DNA of 64,000 bases, from NCBI RefSeq assembly GCF_004522105.1, contig NZ_SPUJ01000004.1, positions 372,001 through 436,000 on the forward strand, in the 5' to 3' direction. This document shows positions 7,341 through 14,389 of this stretch, piece after piece (positions within the stretch are counted from its first letter, which is position 1; the number at the start of each line of letters is the position of its first letter). Both the position numbers and the translations under genes were made by a program. The notes under the pieces were generated by a model. That model was not told the DNA's origin and did not search any database. It saw only the letters and a program-made list of their open reading frames with translations. The DNA comes from Nocardioides sp. 1609. GTDB lineage: Bacteria; Actinomycetota; Actinomycetes; Propionibacteriales; Nocardioidaceae.

Positions 7341-8254
7341 CAGAAGTACCCTTCCTTCTTCCGGTCCTCCATGGCAGCTTCGGAGAACCGGTCGTCACCG
7401 CGGGTCGCGCCCCGCTCGGTGAGCTTGGCGATGGAGATCTCGGCGATGATCTCGGGGATGGTCGACGCCGTCGACTCGACGCAGCCGGTGAGCGAGATGT
7501 CGCCGCAGGTGCGGAACCGGACGGTGCGCTCCTCGACGGTCTCGCCCGCACGCAGGGGGTTGAGCGGGGTCTCGCTCATCAGCATGCCGTCGCGCTCGAA
7601 GACGCGGCGCTGGTGGGAGAAGTAGATGTCCGGGATCTCGATGCCCTCGCGACCGATGTAGTCCCAGATGTCGAGCTCGGTCCAGTTGCTGATCGGGAAG
7701 ATCCGCATGTGCTCGCCCGCGTGGATCCGGCCGTTGTAGAGGCTCCAGAGCTCGGGGCGCTGCATCTTGGGGTCCCACTGGCCGAACTCGTCGCGGTGGG
7801 AGTAGACGCGCTCCTTGGCGCGGGCCTTCTCCTCGTCGCGGCGACCGCCACCGAAGGCGGCGGTGAAGCCGTTCTCCTCGATGGCGTTGAGCAGCGTGGC
7901 GGTCTGCATCCGGTTGCGCGAGGTCTTGCCGTCGTCGATCACCACGCCCTGGGCGATGGCGTCGTCGATGCTCGCCACGACGAGCTTGACGCCCAGCCGG
8001 CCGACCCAGTTGTCACGGGTGTCGAGCACCTCGGGGAAGTCGAGCCCGGTGTCGATCTGCAGCACGGGGAACGGGATCTTCGCGGGGTAGAACGCCTTCT
8101 CGGCCAGGCGCAGCATCACGATGGAGTCCTTGCCGCCCGAGAACATCAGGACGGGCTTCTCGAACTCTGCGGCGACCTCACGGAAGATGTGGATCGACTC
8201 CGCCTCCAGCTGGTCGAGCTGGCTCAGCCGGTAGTCGGCATGCGTGGTGGTCAT
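7340..8254 (-). CDS. cysD: Sulfate adenylyltransferase subunit 2
   Basis: A 304-residue PP-loop ATP pyrophosphatase, the catalytic subunit that forms APS from ATP and sulfate. The PP-loop S-G-G-K-D-S is at 39-44; the GRRDEEKARAKER and FRTCGDISLTGC segments are typical of CysD. The ATG at 8254 matches the family N-terminus better than a TTG at 8284, and its first bases overlap the stop of a 29-codon uORF (8251-8340). A 167-bp gap separates it from the upstream gene, so it probably has its own promoter. Confidence 0.95.
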   Translation of the reverse strand: MTTTHADYRLSQLDQLEAESIHIFREVAAEFEKPVLMFSGGKDSIVMLRLAEKAFYPAKIPFPVLQIDTGLDFPEVLDTRDNWVGRLGVKLVVASIDDAIAQGVVIDDGKTSRNRMQTATLLNAIEENGFTAAFGGGRRDEEKARAKERVYSHRDEFGQWDPKMQRPELWSLYNGRIHAGEHMRIFPISNWTELDIWDYIGREGIEIPDIYFSHQRRVFERDGMLMSETPLNPLRAGETVEERTVRFRTCGDISLTGCVESTASTIPEIIAEISIAKLTERGATRGDDRFSEAAMEDRKKEGYF

Positions 8255-8340
8255 ATGCGGGATGGGGCCTCTCGAAGGGGACAAGCGCTCGCGGCACGGC
8301 AGCCGTCATCGTAGCCGCGTGCCCGGATCTGCACGAACAC
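8251..8340 (-). CDS. uORF of 29 aa with two Cys codons, stop overlapping the cysD start
   Basis: On the minus strand a GTG at 8340 opens 29 codons that end in a TGA at 8253-8251; cysD begins at 8254-8252, giving an ATGA overlap. The peptide core Y-D-D-G-C-R-A-A-S-A-C resembles the D-x-C-R-x-x-S-x-x-C core of the leader at 273-350 and has Cys codons at positions 14 and 20. A GTG at 8334 is an alternative start. Cysteine shortage would stall ribosomes here and change access to the cysD start; this is inference by analogy to mycobacterial Cys attenuators. Confidence 0.5.
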   Translation of the reverse strand: MFVQIRARGYDDGCRAASACPLREAPSRI

Positions 8341-8361
8341 GACGAGTATGTCGATCTGGTC

Positions 8362-8367
8362 ACCCTA
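8362..8367 (-). promoter_or_regulatory. Candidate -10 box for the cysD transcript
   Basis: TAGGGT on the minus strand predicts transcription from about 8355, leaving a leader of about 100 nt that contains the Cys-codon uORF. Confidence 0.35.
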
Positions 8368-8421
8368 GTTCGGGACGTCGTCAGGCGCGGCGCCGACCGG
8401 ACGGTGGGACGGTCGCCGGAC

Positions 8422-8631
8422 TCAGCGGTCGCGTCGCCACAGGGCGCCGCAGCACCCCACCCCGACCAGCCAGAGGCCGATGATCGGCAGGTCGCCGGAG
8501 TTGACGCCGTTCTGCCTCGTGACGGCGAGAAGCATCTCGCCCGAGCCGGGCCCGTCGCCCTTGACGAGCATCAACGACAGCACGGTGAGCACCAGCACCA
8601 CGACGCCGAGCAGGACGCGGTTCGCGCGCAC
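8422..8631 (-). CDS. Small membrane protein in the sulfate-activation cluster
   Basis: A 69-residue protein with two predicted membrane helices (about 5-23 and 47-63) separated by a polar loop with K-G-D-G-P-G-S-G-E. I recognise no family. The GTG start at 8631 lies 32 nt after the stop of the TauE/SafE exporter on the same strand, so it is likely the last gene of the cysC-tauE transcript. Confidence 0.6.
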   Translation of the reverse strand: MRANRVLLGVVVLVLTVLSLMLVKGDGPGSGEMLLAVTRQNGVNSGDLPIIGLWLVGVGCCGALWRRDR

Positions 8632-8663
8632 GGCGGTTCAGCTCCGGGCCCGGGCCGACGGGC

Positions 8664-9656
8664 TCACGCGGACGGCGTACCGGTGCGGTCGCTCTTCGAG
8701 GTGCCCTCGAGGTCGGCGACGTACGGAGCGCCGAACATCGGCAGGCCCTGCTCCTTGCGCAGGACACCCCAGACCAGCGGCACGAGCACGACCATCACGA
8801 TGCCGGTGGCGGCGATGAAGTAGGGCGCGCCGTCCTCGCCGAACGGCTCCCAGCCGGCCTTGCCGAGCAGCGCGACGCCCGACATCGTCAGCACCACGAC
8901 GATGGCGCGGCGGATGAAGGACTGCGGCACCTTCGGTGCGAGCTTGCTGCCCAGGATGGTGCCGGGGATCGACCCGACGAGGAGGGGGATCAGCAGCTCC
9001 CAGTCGAGGCCGTGGATGGCGATGTTGGAGATGGCGGCGGCCAGCACGAGCGGGACCGCCTGCACGAGGTCGGTGCCGACCAGCTTCACCGCGGACAGGC
9101 CCGGGTAGAGCATGAGCAGCGCGACCATGATGACCGAGCCCGAGCCGACGCTGGTGATGCCGACGAGCAGGCCGCCCAGGGCGCCGACGAGCAGCGTCGC
9201 GACCGGTCGGATGCGGGGGTCCTCGTCGCCGAGGTCGCCGCCGGCGCGGACCCGGCGCAGGTTGATGTAGAGCCGCAGCGCGTACGTCGTCGCGGCCAGC
9301 AGCAGCGCGATCCCGATCGCGAACTTCAGCGTGTGGTCGAGGTCCTCGGGGTCGGTGAACGCCTTGAGCGCGTAGGGCCCGAGCAGCGCCATCGGCACCG
9401 ACCCGAGGATCAGCCACTTCGCGAGCTGGAGGTTCGGCGAGCCCTCGCGCGAGTGCACGATCGCTCCGCCGGACTTGTAGACCGCCGCCGCGGTGAGGTC
9501 GGCCGCGACGACCGCGGACGCCGCCTGGTGCGGCGCGAGGAACAGCAGCGCCGGCGTCATCAGCGCGCCACCGCCCATGCCGGTCAGGCCGACGACGATG
9601 CCGACGAAGAAGCCGGCGGCGAGGATGCCGAGCGCGGTCGCGGTGAACAGGTCCAT
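8664..9656 (-). CDS. TauE/SafE-family sulfite or sulfonate exporter
   Basis: A 330-residue membrane protein with two repeats of the TauE/SafE fold. The N-terminal G-L-T-G-M-G-G-G-A-L motif and the repeat-two motif G-I-T-S-V-G-S-G are the family hallmarks; about eight to nine membrane helices are visible. It probably exports sulfite, which becomes toxic when sulfate reduction outpaces use. The ATG overlaps the cysC stop (TGATG), tying it to sulfate activation. Confidence 0.88.
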   Translation of the reverse strand: MDLFTATALGILAAGFFVGIVVGLTGMGGGALMTPALLFLAPHQAASAVVAADLTAAAVYKSGGAIVHSREGSPNLQLAKWLILGSVPMALLGPYALKAFTDPEDLDHTLKFAIGIALLLAATTYALRLYINLRRVRAGGDLGDEDPRIRPVATLLVGALGGLLVGITSVGSGSVIMVALLMLYPGLSAVKLVGTDLVQAVPLVLAAAISNIAIHGLDWELLIPLLVGSIPGTILGSKLAPKVPQSFIRRAIVVVLTMSGVALLGKAGWEPFGEDGAPYFIAATGIVMVVLVPLVWGVLRKEQGLPMFGAPYVADLEGTSKSDRTGTPSA

Positions 9657-10903
9657 CAGATGATCCTCTCGGGGGCGACGGTCTGCGGTGCGGCGACGCG
9701 CAGGTCGGCGTAGCCGGCTGCTGCGAGCGCGTCGAGGACGTCGCCGAGCGCGTCGTCGATCGTGCGACCCGTGGTGTCGACGCGGACGTCGGCGTCGTCG
9801 GGCTCCTCGTACGGCGAGGAGATGCCGGTGAACTCGGGGATCTCACCGCGTCGCGCCTTCGCGTACAGGCCCTTGCGGTCCCGGCGCTCGCACTCCTCCA
9901 GCGGCGTCGCCACGTGCACGAGGAAGAACGCCCCACGGGCCTCCTCGACCATCGCGCGCACCTGGTCGCGGGTCTCGGCGAACGGGGCGATCGGACTCAC
10001 CACGGCGACCCCGCCGTGGCGGCTGATCTCCGCGGCGACCCAGCCGATCCGGCGGATGTTGGTCTCGCGGTCGGCCCGGGAGAACGTCAGGCCGGCCGAC
10101 AGGTGCCGGCGGACGACGTCGCCGTCGAGGCTGGTCACGGTGCGGAGGCCCTGCTCGAGCAGCCGGTCCATCAGCGCGCGGGCCAGGGTCGACTTGCCGC
10201 TGCCGGACAGACCGGTGAAGAAGACGACCAGGCCCTGATGCTCGGGCGCCGGCAGGTCGGCCTCGAGGATGTCGTCGAGGGAGGCCAGCGGCTCGCCGGC
10301 CTCGACGAGCCCGACGACGCGGTCGCCCCCTGCGCCGCCGGCGTAGGACGCAGTGACCCGGACGCCGAGTTCGTGGTCGGCGTCCGCGTCGTCGTGCGCG
10401 GCCAGCGGGACGGCGACCACGGCGGCGTCCGGCAGCTCGGACGCGACGCGCAGGGTCGCGCGCAGCAGCGCGACGGGGGAGAGGTCCGGCGTGCCGTGAC
10501 CGACCAGTGCGAGCAGGACCAGCGGGCCCAGCCCGGCCAGCTGGGCGAGCTGGTCGTCGGTGACGGGTCCGGTGACCGGGACGACCGTGCGGCCGGCGTA
10601 CCGCTCGCGCACCTGGGCCGGCGCGAGGTAGAGACGTCGGAAGGGACCGTGCTGCGCGGTGGCGAGCGGCTCGACGCGGCGGGCGCCGTCGGCCTCGAGG
10701 TGCACGAGCGCGAGGGGGAGGCCCTCGGGGTCGACGAGCTCGACGACGGGCTCGTCGGCGACGGCGTCCGGGAGGGTGAGGGTCAGGGGGCTGCCCGGCG
10801 TCCCGAAGGACGCGACGGGGGCGGCGCCGGACACGATCAGCTCGAGGTCGTCGAGCTCGCGCGGCGTCGGACAGTGCTGGGGGCTCGACACGGGGGAGAT
10901 CAT
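9656..10903 (-). CDS. cysC: APS kinase with degenerate ATP-sulfurylase-like N-terminus
   Basis: A 415-residue protein. Residues about 222-405 are a full adenylylsulfate kinase: P-loop G-L-S-G-S-G-K-S-T at 231-239, D-G-D-x-V-R-R, the F-S-R-A-D-R-E-T-N-I-R-R segment and G-L-Y-A-K-A-R-R-G-E. It makes PAPS from APS. The first 220 residues look like the PUA-like and catalytic parts of ATP sulfurylase (E-L-D-D-L-E-L-I-V-S-G at the start), but the Q-x-R-N-P-x-H-x-x-H motif is missing (V-G-H-G-T-P-D in its place), so that part is probably not catalytic. The ATG at 10903 fits best; it lies 28 bp from a divergent gene. Confidence 0.88.
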   Translation of the reverse strand: MISPVSSPQHCPTPRELDDLELIVSGAAPVASFGTPGSPLTLTLPDAVADEPVVELVDPEGLPLALVHLEADGARRVEPLATAQHGPFRRLYLAPAQVRERYAGRTVVPVTGPVTDDQLAQLAGLGPLVLLALVGHGTPDLSPVALLRATLRVASELPDAAVVAVPLAAHDDADADHELGVRVTASYAGGAGGDRVVGLVEAGEPLASLDDILEADLPAPEHQGLVVFFTGLSGSGKSTLARALMDRLLEQGLRTVTSLDGDVVRRHLSAGLTFSRADRETNIRRIGWVAAEISRHGGVAVVSPIAPFAETRDQVRAMVEEARGAFFLVHVATPLEECERRDRKGLYAKARRGEIPEFTGISSPYEEPDDADVRVDTTGRTIDDALGDVLDALAAAGYADLRVAAPQTVAPERII

Positions 10904-10919
10904 GCCAAACTCGCGTCGA

Positions 10920-10925
10920 TAACCT
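10920..10925 (+). promoter_or_regulatory. -10 box of leaderless asparaginase gene
   Basis: TAACCT lies 6 nt before the ATG at 10932, inside the 28-bp gap between two divergent start codons. Confidence 0.45.
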
Positions 10926-10931
10926 GACTTC

Positions 10932-11900
10932 ATGAGCACTGTGCAGAACGCCACCGCGAGCCCGCGGCCCGAGATCGTCGCCGAGATCGTCCGCTCCGGA
11001 TTCGTGGAGGGACACCACTACGGCTCCCTCGTCGCGCTCGACGCCGACGGCGCCGTCGAGTGGTCGGTCGGCGCGACCGACGTGCCGGTGCTGCCGCGCT
11101 CGTGCAACAAGCCGCTCCAGGCACTCGGGATGGTGCACCTCGGCCTCGACCTGCCGGACGACCTGCTCGCGCTGGCCTGCGCGTCGCACTCCGGCGAGGA
11201 CTTCCACCTCGACGGCGTACGCCGGATCCTGGCCTCGGCCGGCCTCACCGAGGACGCCCTGCAGACCCCGCTCGACCACCCGCTCGACGACGTCGCCCGT
11301 GAGGCCGCGATCCGCGCCGGCCGCGAGCGCGACAGCATCTCGATGAACTGCTCCGGCAAGCACGCCGCGATGCTCGCCACCTGCGTCCTCCAGGGGTGGG
11401 ACCTCGCCACCTACCTCGACGCCGCCCACCCGCTCCAGGTCGCGCTCGCCGCCACCTTCGCCGAGGTGACCGGCGAGCCGGTCGAGGTCGTGGCCGTCGA
11501 CGGGTGCGGCGCGCCGCTGCTCTCGACGTCGCTCGTCGGCCTGGCCACCGCCTTCCGCACGCTCGCCGTCGCGGAGTCCGGCCCGGAGCGCCGCATCGCC
11601 GAGGCGATCCGGGCGTTCCCGGCGTTCGTCTCCGGCACCCGCCGCGACGAGCTCGCCCTGCTCACCGCCCTGCCCGGGGCGATCGGCAAGGCCGGCGCCG
11701 AGTCCTGCTACGCCGTCGCGCTCCCCGACGGCCGCGCCTTCGCCCTCAAGACCGACGACGGCGCCCCCCGCGTCCGACCGGTCCTGATGGCCGCCGCGCT
11801 GCGCCGTTCCGGCATCAGGTCGGACGACGTCGACGCCACCGGGCGGCTGCCGCTGCTCGGCGGCGGGGTGCCGGTGGGGGAGATCCGCGCCGTGTTCTGA
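10932..11900 (+). CDS. Asparaginase of the Rhizobium type II (AnsA) family
   Basis: A 322-residue protein of the thermolabile/Rhizobium-type asparaginase family, unrelated to the classical two-domain enzymes. Family motifs include L-P-R-S-C-N-K-P-L-Q-A, A-S-H-S-G-E, M-N-C-S-G-K-H-A-A-M-L and, near the C-terminus, L-K-T-D-D-G. The serine and cysteine motifs that form the catalytic and zinc region are intact. It hydrolyses L-asparagine to aspartate and ammonia in the cytoplasm. It is transcribed away from cysC with a very short shared upstream region. Confidence 0.9.
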   Translation: MSTVQNATASPRPEIVAEIVRSGFVEGHHYGSLVALDADGAVEWSVGATDVPVLPRSCNKPLQALGMVHLGLDLPDDLLALACASHSGEDFHLDGVRRILASAGLTEDALQTPLDHPLDDVAREAAIRAGRERDSISMNCSGKHAAMLATCVLQGWDLATYLDAAHPLQVALAATFAEVTGEPVEVVAVDGCGAPLLSTSLVGLATAFRTLAVAESGPERRIAEAIRAFPAFVSGTRRDELALLTALPGAIGKAGAESCYAVALPDGRAFALKTDDGAPRVRPVLMAAALRRSGIRSDDVDATGRLPLLGGGVPVGEIRAVF

Positions 11901-11917
11901 GCGCTCGGGGTAGGGCC

Positions 11918-11990
11918 AGATCGCGCAATTGCCGCGAATGGCTCGGTCGCGCGCGCCGGAACCGAGCAATCCGCGGCAATTGCACGATTT
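11918..11990. repeat. Large imperfect inverted repeat (30-bp arms)
   Basis: Arms 11918-11947 and 11961-11990 pair with four mismatches around a 13-nt loop; each arm contains CAATTGCCGCG and GCTCGGT. It lies just downstream of the asparaginase gene and may act as its terminator, but the AT-containing core CAATTG and length are unlike the other hairpins here and suggest a mobile palindromic repeat. Confidence 0.6.
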
Positions 11991-12065
11991 CCGTCCCCGC
12001 CCGACCGCTCCCACGCCGCTCGCCCCGCCCGGTGTGACCAGACCCACGCTTGCTGTGTTTGCATT

Positions 12066-12081
12066 TTGCTAGCAGGAGCAA
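12066..12081. promoter_or_regulatory. Possible autoregulatory operator of the XRE gene
   Basis: TTGCT-N6-AGCAA (12066-12081) encloses the palindrome TGCTAGCA (12067-12074). It lies 14 nt before the XRE start codon in a locally AT-rich stretch, a typical place for an autorepressor site. Confidence 0.35.
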
Positions 12082-12094
12082 GCACTCTGGAGGC

Positions 12095-12604
12095 ATGGCA
12101 AAGAGCAAGGTCGGGCAGACCGTCGACAAGGTCGGACAGACCGTCGAGTCGCTCGGTGACTACCTCAAGGAGCAGCGGGTCGCGTCCCGCCTGTCCCTGC
12201 GGCAGCTCGCCCAGCAGGCGGGTGTGTCCAACCCCTACCTGAGCCAGATCGAGCGCGGGCTGCGCAAGCCGTCGGCCGACGTCCTGCAGCAGCTGGCCAA
12301 GGCGCTGCGGATCTCGGCCGAGCAGCTCTACATCCGCGCCGGCATCGTCAGCCCCGGCAGCGACGTCGCGGGCACGGTCGAGATCGCCGTCCTCGGCGAC
12401 CCCGGCCTGACCGAGCGGCAGAAGCAGTCGCTGCTCGACGTCTACTCGTCGTTCCTCGCGATGAACGCGACCGCCGAGGCGCCGAGCAGTCCCCGGCCCA
12501 CCGACGACCCCACCGACAACCCCGCCGACAACCCCGCCGGCGATGCCGCCGGCAACCTCGTCGGCGACCCCGCCGACAACCCCACCGACACCCAGGAGAG
12601 CTGA
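12095..12604 (+). CDS. XRE-family transcriptional regulator
   Basis: A 169-residue cytoplasmic regulator. Residues about 20-80 form a Cro/C1-type helix-turn-helix (L-R-Q-L-A-Q-Q-A-G-V-S-N-P-Y-L-S-Q-I-E-R-G), followed by a linker and a low-complexity tail of repeated D-N-P-A-like units. The start at 12095 has an ideal CTGGAGG site; an upstream in-frame ATG at 12050 is less likely. The gene precedes an HBHA-like gene by 2 nt, the same order as Rv0474-Rv0475 in Mycobacterium tuberculosis, so it probably controls its own operon. Confidence 0.88.
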   Translation: MAKSKVGQTVDKVGQTVESLGDYLKEQRVASRLSLRQLAQQAGVSNPYLSQIERGLRKPSADVLQQLAKALRISAEQLYIRAGIVSPGSDVAGTVEIAVLGDPGLTERQKQSLLDVYSSFLAMNATAEAPSSPRPTDDPTDNPADNPAGDAAGNLVGDPADNPTDTQES

Positions 12605-12606
12605 CC

Positions 12607-13497
12607 ATGGCCAAGACCAAGATCGACTTCAAGTCCCTCGACATCCCCGCAGCCGCGCTGACCCCGATCTACGCCTACGTCGGCGCCGGCGACCTCGCCG
12701 TCACCGCCGTCATGGAGTACGTCGCCGACGTGCAGAAGAAGCTCACCGGCTACCAGAAGGACGTCGAGACCCGCGTCGCCGACGTGCAGAGGACGGTCAC
12801 CGGCTTCGACGCGACCAAGGCCCGCGAGTCCGCCCTCGAGCAGGCCAGGGCCCGCCGGAGCAAGGTGGAGACCCGCGTCGCCGAGCTCCAGGCCGAGGCC
12901 CTCGCGCTGCCGACCAGGGTCCAGACCGCCGTCAACGACAACGTCGCGACCCTCACCAGCACCGTGACCAGCACCGTCACCGGCACCTACGGCGACCTCG
13001 CCAAGCGGGGCGAGGCCGTCGTCCGCGGCACCAAGCTCCCCTCGTCGGCGAGCGTCGAGGTGAAGGTCAACTCGACCAAGCCGTCGGCCAAGACCGCGAC
13101 CGCCACGAAGCCCGCCCCCCGCAAGGCCGCCAGCAAGACCGCGGCCAAGCCGGCACCGCAGAAGACCACGGCGAAGGCGACCACGGCGAAGGCGACCCCG
13201 GCCAAGGCGACCCCGGCCAAGGCGACCCCGGCCAAGAAGACGGCCACCGCCACCAAGAACACGGCCACCGCGACGACGGCCACCAAGCCCGCGGCCACCA
13301 AGTCGACGGCGACCAAGCCCGCCGCCAAGAAGGCCTCGACCGCGAAGAAGGCGCCGGCCGCCAAGAAGGCCCCCGCCGCGAAGACGACCACCCCGGCCAA
13401 GGCCCCGGCCGGCACCAGCACCCCGGCCAGCACCCCGGCCCCGGCCAGCACGCCGGCGCCGTCCACCGCGACCTCGACGGACTCGCCCTCGGCCTGA
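12607..13497 (+). CDS. HBHA-like protein with lysine/alanine-rich C-terminal tail
   Basis: A 296-residue protein resembling heparin-binding hemagglutinin. The N-terminal half is a helical, probably coiled-coil region (about 35-125; V-A-D-V-Q-K-K-L-T...). The C-terminal half is a low-complexity tail of A-T-P-A-K, K-K-A-P-A-A-K and similar units, like the methylated, adhesive tail of mycobacterial HBHA. No signal peptide is visible, as in HBHA. Short tandem DNA repeats underlie the tail (for example around 13195-13235). It follows the XRE gene by 2 nt. Confidence 0.8.
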   Translation: MAKTKIDFKSLDIPAAALTPIYAYVGAGDLAVTAVMEYVADVQKKLTGYQKDVETRVADVQRTVTGFDATKARESALEQARARRSKVETRVAELQAEALALPTRVQTAVNDNVATLTSTVTSTVTGTYGDLAKRGEAVVRGTKLPSSASVEVKVNSTKPSAKTATATKPAPRKAASKTAAKPAPQKTTAKATTAKATPAKATPAKATPAKKTATATKNTATATTATKPAATKSTATKPAAKKASTAKKAPAAKKAPAAKTTTPAKAPAGTSTPASTPAPASTPAPSTATSTDSPSA

Positions 13498-13553
13498 AGG
13501 AACGACGACGGGCAGCTCGCGCTGTTCTGAACGGCCCGTCCCGGCTCGACCCC

Positions 13554-13588
13554 CGGAGCCCCCGCAGCCATCGGCAGCGGGGGCTCCG
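13554..13588. terminator. Hairpin after the HBHA-like gene
   Basis: CGGAGCCCCCGC (13554-13565) pairs perfectly with 13577-13588 across an 11-nt loop. It lies 57 nt after the stop codon and before a fresh -10 box for the next gene. Confidence 0.65.
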
Positions 13589-13617
13589 TGCTGTCTGCCG
13601 ATAGGGTTCGCGTCACC

Positions 13618-13899
13618 ATGAACGTCTTCGAGATCCAGAACGCCGTCTACCTGATCGTGTTCTTCGTCGGGCTGAGCGTCGCGATCTTCGCCTTCGTCAA
13701 CTCGCTGCTGTACTCCGCCGAGTCCTACGACGCCGCCAACAAGCTGACCAAGACGGCCTGGTGCACCATCCTCGGCCTGGGCGTGGTCATCTACTTCGTG
13801 CCGGTCCCGATCCCGCTGGTCAACATCATCCTGCTGGTGGCGGCGCTCGTGTACCTCGCCGACGTCCGTCCGGCGCTCGCCGGACTCCGCCGCCGCTGA
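13618..13899 (+). CDS. DUF2516 family membrane protein
   Basis: A 93-residue membrane protein with about three hydrophobic segments (about 8-30, 48-65 and 67-85). It matches the DUF2516 family, whose mycobacterial member Rv0476 also follows hbhA. Function is unknown. The ATG at 13618 is preceded by TAGGGT at 13602-13607, leaving only a few bases of leader. Confidence 0.8.
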   Translation: MNVFEIQNAVYLIVFFVGLSVAIFAFVNSLLYSAESYDAANKLTKTAWCTILGLGVVIYFVPVPIPLVNIILLVAALVYLADVRPALAGLRRR

Positions 13900-14026
13900 A
13901 GCACCCCCGGGTGCACGTTCACCCCTTGATGGGGGACCCGTGGCGGCCGGACCGGGTTACAGTCGGTTACTCGGCAGTCACTACGACCTCGCCGACTCCA
14001 TCCACGCCACGAACCCGGGGGACTCA

Positions 14027-14389
14027 GTGATCGGCGACCACGCGACCAGGCCGTGGGGTTCCTGGACCGTCCTCGACGAGGGTGCCGGCTTCAAGGTCAA
14101 GCGGATCTCCGTCGCACCGGCCCAGCGGCTGAGCTACCAGACCCACGAGCACCGCGCCGAGCACTGGACCGTCGTGGCCGGCCGTGCCACCTGCGTGATC
14201 GACGACTCGGTGCTCGTCCTGCGCTCGGGCGAGTCGGTGCGCGTCGACATCGGGCAGGCCCACCGGATCACCAACGAGGAGGACGAGGTCCTCGTCCTCA
14301 TCGAGGTCCAGCTCGGCGCCTACTGCGAGGAGGACGACATCTGTCGCCTCCAGGACGACTACGGTCGCGAGGCGTCCGTCACGCAGTAG
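14027..14389 (+). CDS. Cupin, mannose-6-phosphate isomerase type II-like
   Basis: A 120-residue single-domain cupin like the C-terminal isomerase domain of ManC/AlgA. It has the R-P-W-G-S-W start, the metal motif H-E-H-R-A-E-H-W and the second cupin motif with I-G-Q-A-H-R-I-T-N. It likely interconverts mannose-6-phosphate and fructose-6-phosphate, feeding GDP-mannose used by the gmd genes in the window. The GTG at 14027 follows GGGGGA. Its last 31 nt overlap the end of the convergent rmlC-rmlD gene. Confidence 0.8.
   Translation: MIGDHATRPWGSWTVLDEGAGFKVKRISVAPAQRLSYQTHEHRAEHWTVVAGRATCVIDDSVLVLRSGESVRVDIGQAHRITNEEDEVLVLIEVQLGAYCEEDDICRLQDDYGREASVTQ

Noticed and set aside
8178..8363. 61-codon minus-strand frame starting M-T-R-S-T-Y-S-S-C-S-C upstream of and into cysD
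   Set aside because: It contains a C-S-C pair but runs deep into cysD in the wrong frame and lacks a -10 box at leaderless distance; the 29-codon uORF ending on the cysD start is a better candidate.
12470..13480. Short tandem repeats that could suggest a CRISPR array
   Set aside because: Units are 6-15 bp, without unique spacers of constant length, and lie in frame in two coding sequences.
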